Source of the DNA: Thermoplasmata archaeon | Lineage (GTDB): Archaea; Thermoplasmatota; Thermoplasmata; Thermoplasmatales; GCA-001856825 | Assembly: GCA_021793855.1 (NCBI GenBank) | Contig: JAJYRY010000060.1 | Location: 1 to 6,257 of the forward strand | Direction: 5' to 3' | Length of the DNA: 6,257 bases | In this document: positions 1 to 6,257 of the stretch, one piece after another | How the letters are laid out: the number at the start of each line of letters is the position of its first letter | Position numbering within the stretch: position 1 is the stretch's first letter | Notes under the pieces: model-generated | Told to the model about the DNA's origin: nothing | What the model saw: only the letters and a program-made list of their open reading frames with translations | The model's database searches: none | Program-made: the position numbers and the translations under genes

Positions 1-1584
1 CCGGGTGACAAAGTGGAATCTACGCTCAGGCCGCTCTCAGTTCTTCTTGCACCTGGAGTATTGAAGTCAATCTACGACGGAATCCAGAGACCTCTGGATG
101 TAATAAGGGCTCAAACAGGTGATTTCATAAAGAGGGGGCTTTACCCCGATCCCGTGGACATGAAGAAGAAATGGAAATTCGTCCCATCCGTAAGGAAGGG
201 AGAAAGCGTAACAGCTGGCGACGTGATAGGGACTGTGCAGGAAACATCGATAATAGAGCACAGGGTCATGGTCCCTCCCGGGATGGAAGGCGTGATCACG
301 GACATATCTGAAGGACAGTTTGGTCCGGTTGAGACAGTCGCACATCTCTCGTCAAAGTCAGGTTCCAGGGAAGTTTCAATGGGGCAGTACTGGCCGGTCA
401 GGTCTCCAAGACCTGTCGTAAGGAAACTGCCACCTGAGATTCCCTTAATTACGGGACAGAGAGTCATCGACACATTCTTCCCTGTTGCAAAAGGAGGGAC
501 AGTAGCAGTACCAGGACCATTCGGATCCGGAAAGACAGTGGTTCAGCACCAGCTTGCAAAATGGGCAGATTCTGAGGTTGTCATCTACGTAGGATGCGGT
601 GAGAGAGGAAATGAGATGACTGAGATCCTCACAACATTCCCGGAGCTGACAGACCCGAAGACTGGTAAACCGCTTATGGAAAGAACAATACTGATAGCAA
701 ACACTTCAAACATGCCCGTTGCAGCAAGGGAGGCTAGCATCTACACAGGAGTCACTATGGCAGAGTATTTCAGGGACATGGGTTATAACGTAGCCCTCAT
801 GGCAGACAGCACCTCTAGATGGGCAGAAGCGCTGAGGGAGATATCAGGTAGGCTGGAAGAGATGCCAGGAGAAGAGGGATATCCGGCGTATCTTGGCAGG
901 AGGGTCGCTGAATTCTACGAGAGGGCAGGAAATTCAGTTGTGCTAGGGCAAAAGGAAAGAACTGGTTCTGTAACGATAATAGGTGCAGTATCACCGCCGG
1001 GTGGAGATATTTCCGAACCGGTTTCACAGAACACGCTTAGGGTAACGAGGGTTTTCTGGGGGCTGGATGCATCCCTTGCGCAGAGGAGACACTTCCCATC
1101 CGTTAACTGGCTAACCAGCTACTCACTTTACTCCGAGGACGTGAGGAAATGGTTTGAAAAGAATGTTTCCCAGGAATGGCATGAACAGTACCTGAGGAGC
1201 ATGGAGATACTCCAGGAGGAGAGCGAGCTGCAGGAGGTTGCACAGCTGGTGGGTTATGATGCTCTTCCAGAAAATGAGAAGGAGGTACTTGACGTTGCAA
1301 GGGCGATAAGGGAATATTTCCTGCAGCAGAGTGCATTCGATGATGTAGATACATACTGTTCCCTCAAGAAACAGTTCCTCATCCTGAAATCAATACTTCA
1401 GATGGACCAACTTGAAAAGTACGCGGTATCAAAGGGATCGGCAGTATCTGACCTGAATTCACTTTCCTACAGGGAGAAGCTGTCAAGGTTCAAGGAGGTC
1501 AAGGAGGGAGAGGTAGAACAGTATTTCACTTCCCTATCCAAGCTGATGGAAGATGAAATAAAGGGGAGGGCTGATAAAATATGA
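1..1584 (+). CDS. atpA: A-type ATP synthase catalytic subunit A (5' end missing)
   Basis: Catalytic subunit of the A1 head; three copies alternate with B and bind and convert ATP on the cytoplasmic side. The reading frame is open from base 1 (Pro-Gly-Asp-Lys, then Val at the GTG at 13), and this matches the conserved PLSV-L-PG segment that lies some 60 residues into complete family members. The gene therefore continues to the left, and the GTG at 13 is an internal valine, not a start. Seen: the subunit-A-specific non-homologous region (bases ~130-450), the Walker A motif GPFGSGKT at 514-537, the GCGERGNEM motif from 592, the Walker B strand VALMAD at 790-807, and the helical C-terminal domain from about 1090 on. 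The 527 codons present plus ~60 missing give the usual ~585 residues. Neither of the two known VMA intein sites (P-loop; before Cys at 595) is interrupted. The stop overlaps the ATG of B by 4 nt (ATGA). Identity is certain from the motifs. Confidence 0.98.
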   Translation, partial: PGDKVESTLRPLSVLLAPGVLKSIYDGIQRPLDVIRAQTGDFIKRGLYPDPVDMKKKWKFVPSVRKGESVTAGDVIGTVQETSIIEHRVMVPPGMEGVITDISEGQFGPVETVAHLSSKSGSREVSMGQYWPVRSPRPVVRKLPPEIPLITGQRVIDTFFPVAKGGTVAVPGPFGSGKTVVQHQLAKWADSEVVIYVGCGERGNEMTEILTTFPELTDPKTGKPLMERTILIANTSNMPVAAREASIYTGVTMAEYFRDMGYNVALMADSTSRWAEALREISGRLEEMPGEEGYPAYLGRRVAEFYERAGNSVVLGQKERTGSVTIIGAVSPPGGDISEPVSQNTLRVTRVFWGLDASLAQRRHFPSVNWLTSYSLYSEDVRKWFEKNVSQEWHEQYLRSMEILQEESELQEVAQLVGYDALPENEKEVLDVARAIREYFLQQSAFDDVDTYCSLKKQFLILKSILQMDQLEKYAVSKGSAVSDLNSLSYREKLSRFKEVKEGEVEQYFTSLSKLMEDEIKGRADKI

Positions 1585-2963
1585 GTTCTGATATAAGGTA
1601 CAAGACAGTTTCGAAGATTGCAGGACCGCTGTTGTTCGTGGAAAGGGTGGAGAACGTAGGCTACAACGAAATGGTAGAAATAACGCTCTCTAACGGTGAG
1701 AGAAAGACAGGGCAGGTACTTGAGGCTAGAAAAGGTATAGCGATAGTTCAGATATTCGGCCCGACCACTGGACTTGACGTCCAGAACACATCCGTTCGAT
1801 TCACGGGGGAGATAGCAAGGATACCTGTATCGGACGAGATGATAGGAAGGGTATTCAACGGACTCGGTGAACCCCGGGACGGTATGGGGAACATAATTTC
1901 GGAAGAGAAGGTGGAGATAGTAGGAAATGCGATAAATCCGTATTCAAGGGAGGAGCCTTCAGAATTCATCCAGACTGGCATTTCCACGATAGACGGCATG
2001 AACACCCTTGTCAGGGGTCAGAAACTGCCGCTATTCTCTGGATCCGGACTCCCGCACAACAGGCTTGCCGCACAGATAGCAAGGCAGGCGAAGGTGCTGA
2101 GCTCATCTGAAGGATTTTCCATAGTATTCGCAGCCATGGGAATCACGTCCGAGGAAGCGAACTTCTTCATTGACGAGTTCAGGAGCACGGGTGCGCTGAT
2201 GAGGTCGGTGCTCTTCCTCAATCTCGCATCAGACCCATCGATGGAGAGGACGATACTTCCAAGGGTAGCTCTGACTGCAGCGGAATACCTTGCTTATGAG
2301 AAGGAGATGCACGTCCTTGTCATTCTTACGGACATGACAAATTACGCTGAAGCCCTCAGGGAAATTTCTGCAGCAAGGGAAGAAGTCCCTGGGAGAAGGG
2401 GATATCCAGGTTACCTTTACACAGACCTTTCAACAATATACGAGAGGGCAGGGAAGATAAAGGGGAGGAACGGGTCCATTACGCAGCTGCCTATCCTTTC
2501 CATGCCATCAGACGACATGACGCATCCTATCCCAGACCTCACTGGATACATAACTGAAGGGCAAATATTCGTTAGCAGGGACCTGCACAGGAGAGGCATA
2601 TATCCGCCCATAAACGTCCTTCCATCCCTGTCAAGGCTGATGAACCAGGGGATCGGGAAGGGAAGAACGAGGGAGGATCATCGTGGTGTAGCAGACCAGC
2701 TTTATTCCGCTTACGGCCGTGGAACGGACCTCAAGAGCCTCAGTGCGATAGTTGGAATGGAAGCGTTGGGGAAGGAAGACAGGACATACCTTGAGTTCGC
2801 GAACCAGTTCGAGGCCAAATTTGTCAACCAGGGCTACAATGAGGACAGGACAATTGAAGCCACGCTGGATAAAGGGTGGGAACTCATGGCGAGTCTCCCG
2901 GAAATGGAGATGAACAGGGTCAAGAGGGACTACATCCAGAAGTACGGTAAATGGGGGAAATGA
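1581..2963 (+). CDS. atpB: A-type ATP synthase non-catalytic subunit B
   Basis: Regulatory, non-catalytic partner of A in the A3B3 head. The 460 residues match the usual family length. The N-terminal beta-barrel (residues ~1-75) carries [18 protein letters not shown] and [14 protein letters not shown]. The nucleotide-binding fold has a degenerate P-loop, GSGLPHN (residues 154-160), with no Gly-Lys-Thr, which is the hallmark of B as against A. Further family blocks are [16 protein letters not shown] and [17 protein letters not shown]. Arg352 in [11 protein letters not shown] is the likely arginine finger reaching into the A active site (inferred from the family). The ATG at 1581 is supported by its ATGA overlap with the A stop and by GGAGG at 1565-1569, 11 nt upstream, a rather long spacing. 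Nothing looks truncated or unusual. Confidence 0.98.
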   Translation: MSSDIRYKTVSKIAGPLLFVERVENVGYNEMVEITLSNGERKTGQVLEARKGIAIVQIFGPTTGLDVQNTSVRFTGEIARIPVSDEMIGRVFNGLGEPRDGMGNIISEEKVEIVGNAINPYSREEPSEFIQTGISTIDGMNTLVRGQKLPLFSGSGLPHNRLAAQIARQAKVLSSSEGFSIVFAAMGITSEEANFFIDEFRSTGALMRSVLFLNLASDPSMERTILPRVALTAAEYLAYEKEMHVLVILTDMTNYAEALREISAAREEVPGRRGYPGYLYTDLSTIYERAGKIKGRNGSITQLPILSMPSDDMTHPIPDLTGYITEGQIFVSRDLHRRGIYPPINVLPSLSRLMNQGIGKGRTREDHRGVADQLYSAYGRGTDLKSLSAIVGMEALGKEDRTYLEFANQFEAKFVNQGYNEDRTIEATLDKGWELMASLPEMEMNRVKRDYIQKYGKWGK

Positions 2964-2964
2964 G

Positions 2965-3606
2965 TTGGAGATTTCGGATATAAGACCAACGAGGATGGAA
3001 CTCCTCAAGACGAGGGGAAGGATCAGGCTGGCGAAGAGGGGACTAGACTTACTGAAGATCAAGCGGTCATCCCTGATCATGGAATTTTTCAAGGTAGCAA
3101 AGGAGGTGAAAGGGATGAGGGAGGATGTTACTAGGAGCATAGAGGAGGCAATGGAGAGCGAGAGGCTCTCTGAAATCATGGCAGGAAAACTTGAGATAGA
3201 GAACGCAGCATTCTTCCAGCCGCATCTGAAGGTCGATATAGCAGCAAAGAACGTCATGGGGGTCAGGATACCTGAGGTTGCCATGACGAGGGAGGATTCC
3301 TTCATGAACGACCTTTATGAGAACATCTCCCTGCCCACTTCCCTGATGGAAACGAGGAAGAGTTTCAAGGACCTACTGAACTATCTCATGATGATAGCTG
3401 AGAAGGAGATTGCAATGAGGAAGCTGCTCATAGAGATTGACAAGACGAAGAGGAGAACAAATTCAATTGAGAACGTGCTCATACCGAGGCTCACCGAAAC
3501 TGCAAACTACATTAAGATGAGGCTTGACGAGATAGACAGGGAGACTTTCATCACGCTCAAGATGATAAAGGGAAAGATGGAGGAAAGGGGTGAGGAAGCT
3601 GTATAG
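2965..3606 (+). CDS. atpD: A-type ATP synthase central shaft subunit D
   Basis: Rotor shaft subunit that sits inside A3B3 and transmits rotation to the membrane ring; one copy per enzyme. The 213 residues are normal for the family. The signature PTRMELLK (residues 8-15) followed by KRGLDLLKIKRSSLIMEFF is diagnostic. Two long helices, residues ~8-75 and ~130-205, form the antiparallel coiled coil, with a short globular middle. The chosen start is the TTG at 2965, one base after the B stop, because it places residues MEISDI before PTRMELL as in relatives; the next in-frame ATG at 2995 would cut into the signature. The upstream ribosome site is weak (GGGGG at 2953-2957), so translation probably depends on ribosomes finishing B. 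The last 17 nt overlap the next small gene in another frame. Confidence 0.97.
   Translation: MEISDIRPTRMELLKTRGRIRLAKRGLDLLKIKRSSLIMEFFKVAKEVKGMREDVTRSIEEAMESERLSEIMAGKLEIENAAFFQPHLKVDIAAKNVMGVRIPEVAMTREDSFMNDLYENISLPTSLMETRKSFKDLLNYLMMIAEKEIAMRKLLIEIDKTKRRTNSIENVLIPRLTETANYIKMRLDEIDRETFITLKMIKGKMEERGEEAV
3579..3583 (+). promoter_or_regulatory. Ribosome binding site GGAGG for the small membrane protein gene
   Basis: A perfect GGAGG lies 6 nt before the GTG at 3590, inside the last codons of subunit D. It is the best-placed Shine-Dalgarno sequence in the window and decides the start of the 42-residue gene. No other gene starts here: the D frame simply reads through it as Met-Glu-Glu-Arg-Gly. 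Confidence 0.8.
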
Positions 3607-3718
3607 GTTCGCAAACGAAGCCCAAAGGAAGTTCTTCCTGTTCACGAGGGTGATCGTTGCTGTGAATTTGTCCCTCCTCATGATAGCGATTTACGTTGTT
3701 CTGAAGGTGATATTGTGA
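3590..3718 (+). CDS. Small single-span membrane protein between D and H (unknown function)
   Basis: I do not recognise this 42-residue protein. It begins MRKLYRFANEAQRKFF and ends IAIYVVLKVIL. The first 20 residues are basic and amphipathic (Arg/Lys at 2, 3, 6, 13, 14, 20); residues ~21-42 are almost wholly hydrophobic with one Asn (26) and one Lys (39). That predicts one membrane helix with the N-terminus in the cytoplasm. In-frame stops at 3563 and 3566 leave GTG 3590 as the only usable start, and GGAGG precedes it by 6 nt. It overlaps the end of D by 17 nt, and its stop is fused to the H start (GTGA, 3715-3718). Without it, D and H would be separated by an unexplained 108-nt gap in an otherwise gapless operon. 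Its place after D resembles that of the small ahaG gene in Methanosarcina operons, but homology is untested. It may be an accessory or assembly factor of the membrane sector (inference). Confidence 0.78.
   Translation: MRKLYRFANEAQRKFFLFTRVIVAVNLSLLMIAIYVVLKVIL
3705..3711 (+). promoter_or_regulatory. Extended ribosome binding site AGGTGAT for subunit H
   Basis: AGGTGAT matches the 3' part of the extended archaeal Shine-Dalgarno consensus AGGAGGTGAT, 3 nt before the GTG at 3715; this short gap is right for the distal part of the consensus. It lies within the last codons of the small membrane protein gene, so H initiation and termination of that gene are physically linked. It supports GTG 3715 as the H start. 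Confidence 0.65.
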
Positions 3719-4023
3719 CTGCTGATTTAGATACGCTGAAGGCAATAAAGGAGAAGGAAAGGGAAAGCCAGGAAAGGCTTGCAAGGGCAGCAGAAGAAAG
3801 CAAGAGGATAGTGAGGGAAGCACTGGAAAAGAAGAAGGAGATACTCAAGGAAGCAGAGGAAGCTTCAATGAAGGAATACGAGATGAAGATTAGCGCAGTG
3901 AGGGAATCTGCATCAAAAGAAGCAAAGGAGATAGAGAGGAAGTTCGAGGAAGACATAGGCAAGCTGAAACGGCAGGTTACCAAGGAAGTGCTTGACAAGA
4001 TGATGAAGATAATAATGGAATGA
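3715..4023 (+). CDS. atpH: A-type ATP synthase peripheral stalk subunit H (also called G)
   Basis: Peripheral stalk subunit that pairs with E in long right-handed coiled coils holding the A3B3 head against subunit I. The 102 residues are very rich in Glu, Lys, Arg and Ala and predict one nearly continuous helix: residues ~7-80 form the coiled coil (AIKEKERESQERLARAAEES and onward), followed by a short C-terminal part ending in LDKMMKIIME. There is no signal or membrane segment. Such sequence is low in complexity, so the call rests on length, coiled-coil character and position directly before I, as in the H-I pairs of other archaeal operons. The GTG start at 3715 overlaps the stop of the preceding small gene and has AGGTGAT just upstream. 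E is also a coiled-coil stalk protein, but at ~190-200 residues with a globular C-terminal domain it does not fit. Confidence 0.88.
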   Translation: MTADLDTLKAIKEKERESQERLARAAEESKRIVREALEKKKEILKEAEEASMKEYEMKISAVRESASKEAKEIERKFEEDIGKLKRQVTKEVLDKMMKIIME

Positions 4024-4026
4024 GGT
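4022..4026 (+). promoter_or_regulatory. Ribosome binding site GAGGT for subunit I
   Basis: GAGGT overlaps the H stop codon (TGAGGT) and ends 6 nt before the ATG at 4033. Ribosomes terminating on H would release directly over this site, which favours re-initiation on I and fixes ATG 4033 as the start. Confidence 0.65.
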
Positions 4027-4032
4027 AAACAA

Positions 4033-5976
4033 ATGCTAACGCCCGTGAAGATGCTGAGAGTGAGGATCATTTCGACAAAGTCAAACGAAGAGGTGGTGCT
4101 CTCCGCACTTCATGACATGGGGATTCTGCAGATTGAACCAGTTTCAATCACGTCTGATATGATCAAACCCCTCCCGACAGGTGAGTCATACGCAAAACTC
4201 AGCGAGCTCTCGAGGAAGATCAGAGGCCTGGAATCTTCAATGATTCCGAGGGATGTTGATGAGAAGATGCTCTTCAGGGACGTGAAGGAGCTGGTTGCTG
4301 CGGCCGAGGATATAGGCATCTTCGACCAGGTAAGGAGCCTTAGGGAAAGGGAAGGCGCCGCAGTGTCCTCCCAGAAACTGGTACAGGAAGAGGTTGCCGT
4401 CCTGGAGAAGATGGCATTCTACAATGGAGATCTATCGCTGCTAAGCGGGGCAAACATCACATCCTACCTCATAAAAAGTGAAGAAGGAATAAATGCAAAA
4501 TTGAAGGGAATAAAGGATGCAATGACCATTTCCGGAGGAAATTACGTTTTAACGGTAGTCCCGAAGTATTCAGAGTCACAATTCGCAGATGTCATAAAGA
4601 ACGAGAAGACCGACATCTTCCCTGTACCCAATGAAAGCGGGAAAGTCCAGGATGTGCTGGCAAAACAGAAGGAAAAGCTAAATGAAACGGCGAAGACGAT
4701 TGAAGAAATAAGGAAAGAACTTGGAAAAATATCAGACAAGAACTTCAGCAAAGTGGCAGCGATACGGGAGCAGCTTGACATTGAGCTGAAGAAGATCGAC
4801 GTATCTTCCAAGATATCTGGAACTGAACGGGCACTTGTGCTTGAAGGGTGGGTCCCTGCAATGAATTTCGAACAGATGAAGAACGTCCTATCTTCACTCA
4901 CAAACGACGAGATAATAATTGAGAAGGTTGAAACTGACGAGATTCCGCCTACTGCACTCAAGAACCCAAGGAGGATAAAACTTTTCGAATTCTTCATCAG
5001 ATTCTACTCACTGCCGCAATCAGTTGAGTTCGACCCCACGCTCGTATTCGCGCTGATATTCCCGATATTCTTCGGGTTCATGATAGGTGACGTGGGGTAC
5101 GGGCTTACAATATTATTACTCTCCATCTGGATCATAAGAAGGGTGGATCACCCTCCAAAGAGATCTAGAATTCCAAGATTCATAGGAAGATTCATCCTGA
5201 GCATGATGAGCAGGAGAAGCCTCAAGACAGTTGCGAAAGCGATGATCCCAGGTTCGATATTGGCGATTGCAATAGGCATTCTTTTTGACGATTACTTTGG
5301 ATTCAGTTTCAATTATCCACACTTCGCCATCCTTCAGGCGAGCGGCCTGAAGATGCTTCTCCTGCTCTCAGGGTATGCTGGGGTTGCGATGGTTAGCCTC
5401 GGGCTAATATTCGGTTTCATAATCAACTACATCCACGGAAGGAACAAGGAAGCCATAGGGAAGATAGGCTGGCTCCTGCTCGCATATTCCATTGTCATTA
5501 TAGGGCTTGAAGTACTTAGGAGACAGAACCTGGACCCTGCAAAGAACATATTCGCGCTCATTGCATTCCCGATGCTTGCAGTTGGTCTTGGAATAGTACT
5601 CTACTCCGAGAAGGCGCAGGCGCTACTCGAGGTCACGACGATCATCAGCCACATCCTCTCCTACACGAGGCTTGTAGGGATACTACTTTCATCAGTCATT
5701 CTAGCTTTGGTGTTTGATGATATTTTCTTAGGTTCACTCAGGCATTCCATAGGGTTCGTCATACTGGGATTCGTCATACTTATCGTAGGGCAGATGCTGA
5801 ACCTGATTATAGCCGTCTTTGAGCCGGGGATACAGGGTGCAAGACTGATATATGTTGAATTCTTCAGCAAATTCTTCACTGGTAACGGGAAGGAGTTCAG
5901 GCCATTCTCCTCTCCGAGGAACTATACGATAAAGCAGTTTTCACTTGAACCGCTCGTTCAAAAGGGAAAGAAGTAG
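4033..5976 (+). CDS. atpI: A-type ATP synthase membrane subunit I (a-subunit homologue)
   Basis: Stator subunit of the membrane sector that provides the two ion half-channels facing the rotating K ring; homologous to eukaryotic V-ATPase subunit a. The 647 residues are normal. The cytoplasmic N-terminal half (1 to ~335) has coiled-coil arms at ~50-130 and ~205-255, the LEGWVP motif (270-275) and the NPRRIKLFEFF...SLP...FDPT linker (311-336). About eight membrane segments follow: ~337-351, 355-370, 404-418, 441-465, 478-494, 503-523, 546-565 and 572-596. FFGFMIGDVGYG (346-357) is diagnostic. Arg546 in SHILSYTRL is the expected essential arginine for ion transfer, and Arg604 in GIQGARLIYVEFFSKF the second conserved one. 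The loop at 369-402 carries eleven Lys/Arg against one acidic residue and should be cytoplasmic. It starts 9 nt after H and is the last gene of the visible cluster. Ion specificity cannot be judged without K. Confidence 0.97.
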   Translation: MLTPVKMLRVRIISTKSNEEVVLSALHDMGILQIEPVSITSDMIKPLPTGESYAKLSELSRKIRGLESSMIPRDVDEKMLFRDVKELVAAAEDIGIFDQVRSLREREGAAVSSQKLVQEEVAVLEKMAFYNGDLSLLSGANITSYLIKSEEGINAKLKGIKDAMTISGGNYVLTVVPKYSESQFADVIKNEKTDIFPVPNESGKVQDVLAKQKEKLNETAKTIEEIRKELGKISDKNFSKVAAIREQLDIELKKIDVSSKISGTERALVLEGWVPAMNFEQMKNVLSSLTNDEIIIEKVETDEIPPTALKNPRRIKLFEFFIRFYSLPQSVEFDPTLVFALIFPIFFGFMIGDVGYGLTILLLSIWIIRRVDHPPKRSRIPRFIGRFILSMMSRRSLKTVAKAMIPGSILAIAIGILFDDYFGFSFNYPHFAILQASGLKMLLLLSGYAGVAMVSLGLIFGFIINYIHGRNKEAIGKIGWLLLAYSIVIIGLEVLRRQNLDPAKNIFALIAFPMLAVGLGIVLYSEKAQALLEVTTIISHILSYTRLVGILLSSVILALVFDDIFLGSLRHSIGFVILGFVILIVGQMLNLIIAVFEPGIQGARLIYVEFFSKFFTGNGKEFRPFSSPRNYTIKQFSLEPLVQKGKK

Positions 5977-5988
5977 TCAATAAAAAGC

Positions 5989-6024
5989 AATCATTAGGTT
6001 TTTAAACTCGGTATGATAATGATT
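5989..6024 (+). repeat. 8-bp inverted repeat flanking a TATA-like box
   Basis: AATCATTA at 5989-5996 is the exact reverse complement of TAATGATT at 6017-6024, with 20 bases between that contain TTTTTAAA. The right arm also sits inside a tight 11-base near-palindrome, ATAATGATTAT (6016-6026). Arms this short in AT-rich spacer can arise by chance. If real, it could be an operator for a dimeric regulator of the gene at 6038, or a weak hairpin at the end of the ATPase transcript. Confidence 0.35.
5999..6006 (+). promoter_or_regulatory. Probable archaeal TATA box (box A) for the gene at 6038
   Basis: TTTTTAAA resembles the archaeal box A (TTTAWA-like) and sits in the only sizeable gap in the window (61 nt). 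Transcription starting about 25-27 nt downstream of its centre would begin near 6028-6030, giving a leader of under ~10 nt. This agrees with the lack of any Shine-Dalgarno sequence before ATG 6038, as in the leaderless or short-leader transcripts common in archaea. The T5 run at 5999-6003 could equally contribute to termination of the ATPase transcript. No clear BRE was recognised. Confidence 0.5.
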
Positions 6025-6037
6025 ATTGAAACGACAC

Positions 6038-6257
6038 ATGCATCGTCTTGAGACCATTAGCCCAAACAGTTTGATAGGATTACTGGAGATATTGGAGGAT
6101 ATAGGTAAATCAACAGACATAGCGAAACTTGATGATTCGCTGGACGAAGAAAGGACAACGTTGATGAACCTTCTTGACGATGCAGAGAGCCTGAACCTGA
6201 TAAAAGTTTCTAACGGTGATGCTACGCTCACAGAAGTTGGAAAGAAATTCCTCCAAT
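6038..6257 (+). CDS. AAA_assoc_C-like domain protein (3' end missing)
   Basis: A frame open from ATG 6038 to the right edge, giving 73 residues (MHRLETISPNSLIGLLEILE onward). The pattern S-x-L-I-G-L-L-E-I-L near the start, an alternating Leu/Asp helical middle (ISTDIAKL-like, MNLLDDAESLNLIKV) and LTEVGKKFL at the end strongly resembles AAA_assoc_C, a small winged-helix-like domain best known at the C-terminus of nitrate/sulfonate-type ABC transporter ATPases, where it typically reads GLLE-L...LT-LG--F. Here it lies at the N-terminus, with no ATPase before it, so the protein is either a stand-alone form or carries something else downstream. A DNA-binding winged-helix regulator is an alternative. 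TTG 6026 is a possible earlier start (adds four residues); an in-frame stop at 6020 limits the gene. There is no ribosome site, but a TATA-like box lies 31 nt upstream, so it is probably transcribed apart from the ATPase genes. The domain call is from memory of the family pattern. Confidence 0.7.
   Translation, partial: MHRLETISPNSLIGLLEILEDIGKSTDIAKLDDSLDEERTTLMNLLDDAESLNLIKVSNGDATLTEVGKKFLQ

Noticed and set aside
13..15. GTG as a possible start of subunit A
   Set aside because: The frame is open to base 1 with family-like residues, and starting here would delete the N-terminal beta-barrel; it is an internal valine codon.
2028..2060. Loss of the P-loop lysine in subunit B as a possible defect
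   Set aside because: A degenerate GSGLPHN loop is normal for the non-catalytic B subunit.
2631..3305. Long minus-strand ORF (224 residues) opposite B and D
   Set aside because: It spans the boundary of two certain genes, is rich in Ser/Leu/Phe as expected from the complement of Glu/Lys/Arg-rich helices, and has no recognisable motif or ribosome site.
3678..4070. Minus-strand ORF of 130 residues opposite H
   Set aside because: Its Ser/Leu/Phe repetition is the antisense shadow of the Glu/Lys-rich coiled coil of H; there is no independent support.
6013..6051. ATG-initiated short frame at 6013 upstream of the last gene
   Set aside because: It closes after 12 codons at TGA 6049 and has no ribosome site; it lies in the promoter/leader region.
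5977..6231. Minus-strand ORF of 84 residues opposite the last gene
   Set aside because: It competes with a plus-strand frame that matches a domain pattern and has a promoter-like box; the antisense product shows no motif.

Overview
The window is a run of archaeal A-type (V/A-type) ATP synthase genes, all on the + strand, followed by the start of an unrelated gene. Subunits A, B, D, H and I are recognised from family motifs. Strong use of AGG/AGA for arginine and ATA for isoleucine, extended archaeal Shine-Dalgarno sequences (GGAGG, AGGTGAT), and H-I lying after D all suggest a euryarchaeon, probably Thermoplasmata. No rRNA or other taxonomic marker is present, so that placement is an inference.

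Layout: 1-1584 is the catalytic subunit A, lacking about 60 N-terminal residues beyond the left edge. 1581-2963 is the non-catalytic subunit B. 2965-3606 is the central-shaft subunit D, with a TTG start. 3590-3718 is a 42-residue single-span membrane protein in a third frame. 3715-4023 is the peripheral-stalk subunit H, with a GTG start. 4033-5976 is the membrane stator subunit I. A 61-bp spacer holds a TATA-like box flanked by an 8-bp inverted repeat. From 6038 a new gene runs off the right edge; its first ~70 residues resemble the small helical/winged-helix-like domain known as AAA_assoc_C.

The six ATPase-cluster genes overlap or nearly touch (4-nt overlap, 1-nt gap, 17-nt overlap, 4-nt overlap, 9-nt gap), so they very probably form one translationally coupled transcript. 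A3B3 makes or hydrolyses ATP, D is the rotor shaft inside it, H (with E, not seen here) forms the peripheral stalks, and I holds the ion half-channels against the K ring. K, E, C and F are not in the window and are expected upstream of A.

The most notable item is the small membrane-protein gene between D and H. It has a perfect GGAGG at good spacing, a GTG start that is the only start codon after the preceding in-frame stops, a plausible membrane helix, and an end fused to the H start. It is easily missed because it is short, starts with GTG and overlaps both neighbours. I found no mobile element, CRISPR array, tRNA or rRNA.
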